Positions 17,044-22,763 of a stretch of 60,094 nt of DNA are shown piece by piece (position 1 is the first letter of the stretch; each line of letters starts with the position of its first letter). This DNA is from Firmicutes bacterium UBA5201 (GTDB lineage Bacteria; Bacillota; Clostridia; Peptostreptococcales; Acidaminobacteraceae). The notes beneath the pieces are model-generated. The model saw only the letters and a list, made by a program, of their open reading frames with translations. It was not told the origin of the DNA and ran no database searches. Where the stretch lies: assembly GCA_002412775.1 (NCBI GenBank), contig DHVT01000027.1, positions 1 through 60,094 of the forward strand. The letters run 5' to 3'. Position numbers and translations under genes: made by a program.

Positions 17044-17793
17044 GTGAAAGTTAAGCTGACGATTACAAAGAGCGCTTGTAGAAGCAATTATCATACACAA
17101 GGTGAAACTCACATAGTTGAGGATATCTGTCTACCAATATGCCACGAACTATGGCATGTTGCTTACCCGAATATCATGGTACTTCAAAATGGTGGGACTC
17201 TCGATTTTGGTGATGCAAGAGAAAAGAGATTTGAGGTAAGATGCCCAGACCAAGGTAGGGTAGTAATGACTGGTGAACTGGTGGAACTAGAATTAGTGAA
17301 ACCTACAATCGAAATGGAAGCAGCAGCACTTGATTTTGTATCAGAATTTAAAATGAATAATGAGAATATGATTAATGGCTGTTGTGGTCTCACAAGATAT
17401 AGCGACTATAGTGAGTGGATTAATTATATTGAACAAGTTGAAAATGGGCTTGTTCCAGAGAGAGTAGCCTCGAGTACATATTTTGCAGTGAATACTTCAT
17501 CTAATAGCATTGTTGGAATCATTGATATTAGACATGCTTTACCTAAAAAACACTTCTATAGTGGTCACATTGGATATTCTGTTCGTCCAAGTGAGAGACA
17601 AAAGGGATACGGTACAGAAATTCTGCGACTTGGCGTAAAAAAAGCAAATAAACTAAATTTAAAAAAGATATTGGTGGTTTGCAGTAAAAATAATATTGCT
17701 TCAATAAAGGTAATAGAAAATAATAATGGGATTTTCGAAAAAGAGATACTGCCTGATGGTGAAACAGATTTGGTGTATTGGATTTGTAAATAG
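17044..17793 (+). CDS. TIGR04076-family domain fused to a GNAT acetyltransferase
   Basis: A 249-residue fusion. Residues 1 to about 85 match the small TIGR04076 family (CLPICHELWHVAYPNIMVLQ, NGG, VRCPDQGRVV), which is normally a stand-alone protein of unknown function. Residues about 86-249 are a GNAT domain (IGYSVRPSERQKGYGTEIL). The GTG start fits because TIGR04076 proteins begin with this KVKLTITK segment. It is the third gene in the array that joins a GNAT to another whole protein, and here the GNAT is the C-terminal part. Confidence 0.8.
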   Translation: MKVKLTITKSACRSNYHTQGETHIVEDICLPICHELWHVAYPNIMVLQNGGTLDFGDAREKRFEVRCPDQGRVVMTGELVELELVKPTIEMEAAALDFVSEFKMNNENMINGCCGLTRYSDYSEWINYIEQVENGLVPERVASSTYFAVNTSSNSIVGIIDIRHALPKKHFYSGHIGYSVRPSERQKGYGTEILRLGVKKANKLNLKKILVVCSKNNIASIKVIENNNGIFEKEILPDGETDLVYWICK

Positions 17794-17844
17794 ACAATCA
17801 GTCTATGTTCTATCCCCAAACTTGACAAGAATAGAAGGTAAGCA

Positions 17845-18645
17845 ATGAAGATTACATACTATGGTTACAACTCATTTATGATATCATCTAAAGACAAAAA
17901 AATAAGTATTGATCCAGGTGCCAGTCTATATTTTTTTAAAGGTTGGCTTAAAAGCCTTATTCCTGAATCAGAATGGACAGACATAACTCATGTTTTAGTC
18001 ACACATGGTGATCCAGACCATTACTGGTTTCTAGATAGGGTAGCTGAAAAATCTGGTGCTGCAGTTATATGCAATAAGACAATGGTACATGAGAAGAATT
18101 CTAAAGTTTTGCTATTGGGACCCAGAGATAGAGGCTTAAACTTTACTACTGAGATCGAGAAGCTTTATACCCTAGCCCCTTTAGAATCTATTGATGTAGA
18201 TGGATTGAAAGTAAAAGGGATACAAACTGCTCATGGACCACTGACTTTCAAGCTGGGACCTTTTATAAAATCATTGAAACCAGGTCCACAGGAAAGAATC
18301 GGATGGGGTTCTCTAGGGTTCGAAATTCGAATTGATAATAAAGTGATTGTTAATTTAGGTGATACTCTTATTCATAGAAATGAATGGAAAGTGATCAGGT
18401 CTCCAGATGTCTTAATGATTCCTATTGGCGGGGGAACTGTACATAACACAATGGATGAAAACGAAGCGCTGGAAGTGGTAAAAATGATAGCCCCCAAGCT
18501 AGTTATTCCGTGCCATTACAACTGCTCGGCATTTCATAAAAAAAATGCGAATCCTGCGAATGAGAAGTACTTTTATGAGGAAGTAAAAAAGTTGGAATTT
18601 GAATGTGTCCTTCTGAAAGCAAATGAATCGATTGAACTTTATTAA
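17845..18645 (+). CDS. Metallo-beta-lactamase-fold hydrolase
   Basis: A 266-residue protein with the MBL signature THGDPDH (His54, Asp56, Asp58, His59), a later GDT aspartate, and PCHYN as the final histidine. The arrangement resembles the UPF0173/UlaG-like branch, which acts on phosphoesters or lactones, not on beta-lactams. Start ATG after AGAAGGTAAG. It is preceded by a 51-bp gap containing TTGACA but no matching -10, so I do not call a promoter. Confidence 0.85.
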   Translation: MKITYYGYNSFMISSKDKKISIDPGASLYFFKGWLKSLIPESEWTDITHVLVTHGDPDHYWFLDRVAEKSGAAVICNKTMVHEKNSKVLLLGPRDRGLNFTTEIEKLYTLAPLESIDVDGLKVKGIQTAHGPLTFKLGPFIKSLKPGPQERIGWGSLGFEIRIDNKVIVNLGDTLIHRNEWKVIRSPDVLMIPIGGGTVHNTMDENEALEVVKMIAPKLVIPCHYNCSAFHKKNANPANEKYFYEEVKKLEFECVLLKANESIELY

Positions 18646-18675
18646 AGCGGAGGAACAGGAAAAAGGTGATATAAC

Positions 18676-19221
18676 ATGAAGATTATAAGTTTGTCAATTG
18701 ATATGGATCAATATATTCTACAAGCAGCTAAACTCTTAATGGAGAGCTTTGAGCATTCATGGAGTACACTGGAAGAAGCCAGGGATGAGGTAATGGAATC
18801 TTTGGGAAGCGATCGAATCAGTAGAATCGCAATCAATGATCAAGATGCCTTGATTGGATGGATTGGAGGCATCAGCCAATATAGCGGGAATGTATGGGAG
18901 ATGCATCCTTTAGTTGTCAATGAGAGTTGGCGGGGTCAAGGGATAGGAAGCTCGCTTGTGAAAGATTTTGAAAGAAAAGTCGCTGAAAAAGGGGGCTCGA
19001 CTGTTCTTCTCGGTACTGATGATGAGAATTACAGTACGTCTCTTGGTGGAATAGATATTTATGATGATCTTTATGGGAACGTACAAAATATTAGAAATTT
19101 GAAGAACCATCCATATGAGTTTTACCAGAAAGTTGGATATAAGATTGTTGGTGTAATACCGGATGCCAATGGTTATGGTCGACCTGACATACTAATGGCA
19201 AAGCGAGTAAATGTGAGATGA
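18676..19221 (+). CDS. GNAT acetyltransferase, AAC(6')-like
   Basis: A 181-residue protein strongly patterned like AAC(6') aminoglycoside 6'-N-acetyltransferase relatives: LIGWIGGISQYSGNVWEMHP, loop WRGQGIGSSL, LLGTDDE, SLGGIDIYDDL, NHPYEFYQKVGY and PDANGYGRPDILMAKR. Many chromosomal proteins of this type exist whose drug activity is untested, so resistance is an inference. Start ATG after AAAGGTGAT. With the AadA-like and AAC(3)-like genes it gives the array an aminoglycoside-modification flavour. Confidence 0.85.
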   Translation: MKIISLSIDMDQYILQAAKLLMESFEHSWSTLEEARDEVMESLGSDRISRIAINDQDALIGWIGGISQYSGNVWEMHPLVVNESWRGQGIGSSLVKDFERKVAEKGGSTVLLGTDDENYSTSLGGIDIYDDLYGNVQNIRNLKNHPYEFYQKVGYKIVGVIPDANGYGRPDILMAKRVNVR

Positions 19222-19278
19222 GAATGAAGTATAATCATGAGAACAATTTATTTTTATAAGAAGTAGAGGAGGACCACC

Positions 19279-19470
19279 ATGGAATATAAAGACTTTTTAT
19301 CAAAATTATCGAATCCAGCTAAAAGTGCACTCGAATATGAAGGTATAGATAGTTTTACAAAGTTGGCATCTTTGACTGAAAAGGAATTGCTTTCCTTTCA
19401 CGGATTCGGACCTAAGTCTGTGCCGATAGTAATGGAATGCTTAAAAAAAGTAGGCATGAAGTTGAAATGA
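19279..19470 (+). CDS. Small helix-hairpin-helix protein
   Basis: A 63-residue protein: LSNPAKSALEYEGIDSFTKL, then ELLSFHGFGPKSVPIVMECL. The FHGFGPKS turn is a helix-hairpin-helix like that of the RNA polymerase alpha C-terminal domain and allied small DNA-binding proteins. It probably binds DNA without sequence preference; role unknown. Excellent ribosome site GAGGAGG. A TATAAT at 19230-19235 in the 57-bp gap before it might be a local promoter, though no good -35 is present. Confidence 0.7.
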   Translation: MEYKDFLSKLSNPAKSALEYEGIDSFTKLASLTEKELLSFHGFGPKSVPIVMECLKKVGMKLK

Positions 19471-19513
19471 ATTTACGTCATTGATGAGATATATTTTTGG
19501 GAGGTGTTTTGTG

Positions 19514-19921
19514 ATGAAAAAAATCAATCGTTTGCTGTTTGTGTTGCATGTGTTTGTTGGTTTAGGAGCAATAGGTGGAGGATTGATGGCGATACTCAAT
19601 CCGGAAGGTCCTGGGGGAATGCCCACGGATGCGCTAAAAAATTCGCCTTTTGATAATTTTCTCATTCCAGGGATCATCTTATTTACAATAATCGGACTTG
19701 GGAACGTTTTGAGTGCGGGATCGATTCTTGCCAATTCGAATTATCGTGGTTACATCAGTGGTGTTTTTAGTTGGGCTTTGGTGATTTGGATCGTTGTTCA
19801 GTGTATCATGTTGCAAATGGTTGTCTCACTTCATGTCATATTTTTTGTTATAGGTTTGGTCGAAGTTGTTTTATCGACAATGATTATATATAAACAACAT
19901 TTGTTTCCAATTGAAAAATAA
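19514..19921 (+). CDS. Small integral membrane protein
   Basis: A 135-residue protein with four predicted membrane helices (about 7-27, 50-70, 76-98, 103-125) and a glycine/proline-rich loop NPEGPGGMP after the first. It resembles uncharacterised four-helix DUF-type proteins. GGGAGG at 19499-19504 serves ATG 19514 or GTG 19511; the longer frame from 19481 places the start before the ribosome site and is rejected. Last gene of the array before the HesB pair. Confidence 0.65.
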   Translation: MKKINRLLFVLHVFVGLGAIGGGLMAILNPEGPGGMPTDALKNSPFDNFLIPGIILFTIIGLGNVLSAGSILANSNYRGYISGVFSWALVIWIVVQCIMLQMVVSLHVIFFVIGLVEVVLSTMIIYKQHLFPIEK

Positions 19922-19967
19922 TTGTGAACTTTTATATATAACTATACTATTTTAGTAGGAATTGTAT

Positions 19968-19973
19968 TATAAT
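19968..19973 (+). promoter_or_regulatory. Candidate -10 of the first hesB-like gene
   Basis: A perfect TATAAT hexamer lies 24 bp before the start of the first HesB-like gene in an AT-rich gap. No convincing -35 is visible at 17 bp upstream (TACTAT), so this is only a likely promoter. Confidence 0.4.
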
Positions 19974-19997
19974 CAACTTATTAACGGAGGTGAATGT

Positions 19998-20309
19998 ATG
20001 TATATTGCTACAAATCAAGAAACGTGCGATAAAATTGGCGAAATTTTGTCAGCTCAAGCTGATAAGCCACAAAACATCAGAGTTTTCATCGCAGGAATGG
20101 GTTGCAGTGGTCCTAGCTTCGGATTAGGTCTTGACAACATTAATGAAGAAGATTTTACAGAGACAATCAATGGCGTAAACTTTGTTTTAGAGAAATCTGT
20201 GTTTGATACAGTAGGAGAAATCAAAGTGGAATGGGTTGGAAACGGATATTCTGTTCAACCGGTTACAGTTGCTCCATCAGCATGTGGTTCATGCTCGAGC
20301 TGCGGCTAA
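19998..20309 (+). CDS. HesB/IscA-like protein, cysteine form
   Basis: A 103-residue protein of the HesB-like family: PQNIRVFIAGMGCSGPSFGL with Cys36, and a C-terminal cluster CGSCSSCG. A-type proteins of this fold carry iron or Fe-S clusters through such cysteines. ATG 19998 is chosen because GGAGGT lies 6 nt before it; an ATG 36 bp upstream has no ribosome site. An intrinsic terminator follows directly. The next gene is a paralogue in which Cys36 is replaced by an in-frame TGA. Confidence 0.85.
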   Translation: MYIATNQETCDKIGEILSAQADKPQNIRVFIAGMGCSGPSFGLGLDNINEEDFTETINGVNFVLEKSVFDTVGEIKVEWVGNGYSVQPVTVAPSACGSCSSCG

Positions 20310-20327
20310 ATTGTATGTGAAAAAAGA

Positions 20328-20360
20328 AACGATATGTTAACGTTGCATATCGTTTTATTT
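20328..20360 (+). terminator. Intrinsic terminator after first hesB-like gene
   Basis: A perfect 9-bp stem AACGATATG/CATATCGTT with a 9-nt loop is followed by TTATTTT. It separates the two HesB-like genes, so the second needs its own promoter or read-through. Confidence 0.8.
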
Positions 20361-20389
20361 TGGGTATAAACTTAATGAACAATTATAAA
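20360..20389 (+). promoter_or_regulatory. Candidate promoter of the Sec-containing hesB-like gene
   Basis: TTGGGT (20360-20365) and TATAAA (20384-20389) are 18 bp apart, placed just after the terminator T-tract and 21 bp before the start codon. The match is moderate. Confidence 0.4.
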
Positions 20390-20410
20390 GTGAATTATTG
20401 GAGGGAAAAC

Positions 20411-20710
20411 ATGTATTTTATAGTAGATGAAGATACTGTTAGTCGTATTCAAGGGGTACTAGAGCAACAACCTGACAAACCACAAAACCTGAGAGTATAT
20501 ATTGCAGGCATGGGCTGAGGTGGTCCAAGCTTTGGTCTAGGTCTAGACCAATCAAAAGAAGATGACGTAGAGGAAAAAATCGGAAACGTGAACTTCATAA
20601 TGGAAAAATATTTAGTTGAGACATTTGGTCAGGTAGAAGTGAAATGGAACGGATACAGCTATGCTGTCGGTCCTGTGAAAGAAGGCGCTTCAAGCGGTTC
20701 AAACTGTTAA
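20411..20710 (+). CDS. HesB-like selenoprotein (in-frame TGA read as selenocysteine)
   Basis: ATG with GGAGGG 5 nt upstream opens a 99-codon frame interrupted only by TGA at 20516-20518, codon 36. Around it the protein reads PQNLRVYIAGMG-U-GGPSFGLGLDQ, aligning without gaps to IAGMG-C36-SGPSFGLGLDN of the preceding paralogue. The frame stays open and family-like to TAA at 20708. A hairpin with GU at its tip starts 13 nt after the TGA, as in bacterial SECIS elements. HesB-like selenoproteins are a known bacterial Sec family. The C terminus keeps one cysteine (Cys99) and lacks the CGSCSSCG cluster of the paralogue. A standard gene caller would miss or truncate this gene. A nonsense mutation is the alternative. 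Confidence 0.85.
20532..20551 (+). promoter_or_regulatory. Putative bacterial SECIS hairpin
   Basis: TTGGTCTAG and CTAGACCAA form a perfect 9-bp inverted repeat around GT; in practice a 6-7 bp stem with GU in the apical loop. It begins 13 nt after the TGA, inside the coding frame. It encodes FGLGLDQ; the paralogue encodes nearly the same residues with codons that form no hairpin, so the palindrome is not forced by the protein sequence. Confidence 0.75.
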
Positions 20711-20727
20711 GTACTGAAATTAAAGAA

Positions 20728-20777
20728 AAGGCATTCCAATCTCGATTTAATCGAGAAGGGAATGCCTTATTTTTTTA
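20728..20777. terminator. Bidirectional terminator between hesB pair and pullulanase
   Basis: Outer stem AAGGCATTCC/GGAATGCCTT encloses a second stem CTCGAT/ATCGAG. A T-run follows on the + strand (ATTTTTTTA) and a T-rich tract (TTTTCTTTAATTT) on the - strand, so it can serve both converging units. Confidence 0.85.
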
Positions 20778-22742
20778 TCTGTTTTCCAGATTTGTGAATT
20801 TAAAGACGTTGGTACTGATCGGACCGACTTTGACCAGGTGATAAGTCTCTGGTGTGATGACTTCCGGGTCGCGCAAACGACCATTCTCGTCAAAGATGCG
20901 TTCGATTTTGATGCTCTTTAATTTCGGTAAATCAGCGGGATGATCTTCTCTTGTGCAACACATATGGGTCAACAACTCGTGAATGGATAAGATCAACGGT
21001 TCATGTGATGGATTATGAACCACCAACATGCAGTCGAAATCTTCGGATGCGTCTTGGCTAAGTGTGTAGACTACAGCATCTTTGATCAAGTCGGCAAAAG
21101 GCGCTTCCCTTACAAAAGAGAGCTTGGAACGGATATCTTCTGCAGATTTCAACCTGAGGCATGAAAAATCCTTTCTGAGCTGAATCAAGTCCTTCACATA
21201 ATTGTAAAACCCATAATATTTTTTCTTGTTGTCCCAATTGATGCCGTTTATCGCAAGAGAAGTGTTGTATGTGTTGTGATGTCCTTGCTTGTCTCTTAAG
21301 AATTCATTGCCGGCATGGAAAAATGGGACACCTTGTGCAGTGAAAAGTATACTGAAGGCAAGTTTGTTAAGTCTGATCAAAGTCTCTTCATTTGCGTCTG
21401 GCGACACTTTTTTGATTTTGTCCCATAGTATAAGGTTGTCATGGGAGTTGAAATAATTGATGGACTCACAAGGATCGGTCGCGAAACCGATATGGGCATC
21501 GTCATAAGGAATGGAACCTGTTATGCCTACGGCCAGACTATGAACCGAGTCCTTGTTGGCATGAATGAATCCCAACTCGAAGCCGTCATTGTCACCTTTG
21601 ATTGCATTTCTGAAATCATCATTGAAAAGCGCGAAACCTTTCTTGCCCTGTGAGCCTTTGTAGACGCGTTTGTTTTCAGGAAGAGTGGAAAGTCCCCCCG
21701 TCCAAGGCTCGCCATAAATAAGAATCTCGGGATTTTCTTTTCTAAGTGTTTTTTCTATTTGAGTTGCCGTTTCAATGTCCATGAGACCCATCAGGTCAAA
21801 CCTGAAACCGTCGATGTGGTACTCGTTCATCCAATATTGAAGAGAATCCACAATGAATCTTCTAGCCATTGGATTTTCACTGGCAAACTCATTGCCACAA
21901 CCGGAACCGTTTGAAAAGTATCCATCAGGTGTCATGCGATAGTAGTAATTTGGCACAAGCACATTGAAATTCGCATACTGGCTTCTGTAAGTGTGGTTGT
22001 AGACGACGTCGAGAACGACTTTAATGCCAGCCTTATGCATGGCCATGACGGCTTCTTTCAGTTCTTTCACCCTGGAGATCGGATCATCGGGGTCCGTTGA
22101 GTAACAGCCCTCAGGGAGGTTGTAGTGCTCGGGGTCGTAACCCCAGTTGTAATTCTCGTCTGAGTTGTCTTTTTCATCAACAGTCAGATAATCATAAACA
22201 GGCATCAAATGGACGTGCGTTATACCGAGATCAACCAAATGATCCAGTCCAGTGGAGTACCCTTTATAACTGGTATCGTTTTCAGAAAGGCCTAAAAATT
22301 TGCCCTTGTTCTCAATACCGGCAGAAGTGTGACCAGTGAAATCCTTGATGTGAAGTTCATAGATCACTGCATCACAATCGTTGTTGCCAGTGGGTCTTTG
22401 ATATTTGTCCCAAGCTTCCGGATTCGTGCGGTCCAAATCGATGATTGCACTTCTGATCCCGTTGGCGTTTGCAGAGATGGCATAAGGATCGGTGACTTCG
22501 GACTGATTGTCTACGATGATCGTATAAAACTTGCCGTGAAGGTCGCCTTTTATGCGTACACTGAAAACACCATCAGAATCTTGCTCCATGTCATAAATGT
22601 CCCTGTATAGGGCACGGGGCTTTTCATAGAGAGCAATTTTCAAATGACTTTGAGTGGGTGCCCAGACATTGAACACAGTTTCAGTTTTGGAATAGATCGC
22701 CCCTAACTTTTTCTTTGTTTCGGGGTAGTTTTTTAAATTCAT
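20775..22742 (-). CDS. pulA: Type I pullulanase
   Basis: A 655-residue GH13 enzyme cleaving alpha-1,6 branches of glycogen. It has an N-terminal CBM48-like domain (VFNVWAPTQSHLKIALYE), the type I pullulanase signature YNWGYDP, nucleophile region GFRFDLMGLMD, acid in YGEPWTGG and NSHDN. There is no signal peptide, so it acts on internal glycogen as a debranching enzyme. Last gene of the glycogen operon, 21 bp after the phosphorylase gene. Together they would degrade stored glycogen to glucose-1-phosphate and linear glucans. Confidence 0.93.
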   Translation of the reverse strand: MNLKNYPETKKKLGAIYSKTETVFNVWAPTQSHLKIALYEKPRALYRDIYDMEQDSDGVFSVRIKGDLHGKFYTIIVDNQSEVTDPYAISANANGIRSAIIDLDRTNPEAWDKYQRPTGNNDCDAVIYELHIKDFTGHTSAGIENKGKFLGLSENDTSYKGYSTGLDHLVDLGITHVHLMPVYDYLTVDEKDNSDENYNWGYDPEHYNLPEGCYSTDPDDPISRVKELKEAVMAMHKAGIKVVLDVVYNHTYRSQYANFNVLVPNYYYRMTPDGYFSNGSGCGNEFASENPMARRFIVDSLQYWMNEYHIDGFRFDLMGLMDIETATQIEKTLRKENPEILIYGEPWTGGLSTLPENKRVYKGSQGKKGFALFNDDFRNAIKGDNDGFELGFIHANKDSVHSLAVGITGSIPYDDAHIGFATDPCESINYFNSHDNLILWDKIKKVSPDANEETLIRLNKLAFSILFTAQGVPFFHAGNEFLRDKQGHHNTYNTSLAINGINWDNKKKYYGFYNYVKDLIQLRKDFSCLRLKSAEDIRSKLSFVREAPFADLIKDAVVYTLSQDASEDFDCMLVVHNPSHEPLILSIHELLTHMCCTREDHPADLPKLKSIKIERIFDENGRLRDPEVITPETYHLVKVGPISTNVFKFTNLENR

Positions 22743-22763
22743 ATAATCACCTACATAATGGAT

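Noticed and set aside
17794..17844. Promoter from TTGACA in the gap before the MBL-fold gene
   Set aside because: No -10 hexamer lies at the needed distance; the ribosome site and start codon follow instead.
877..19513. Integron cassette array with attC sites between genes
   Set aside because: Most gaps are 10-30 bp, too short for attC sites (about 57-140 bp), several genes overlap, and I see no recurring inverted repeat or GTTRRRY core at gap ends. No integrase gene is in the window.
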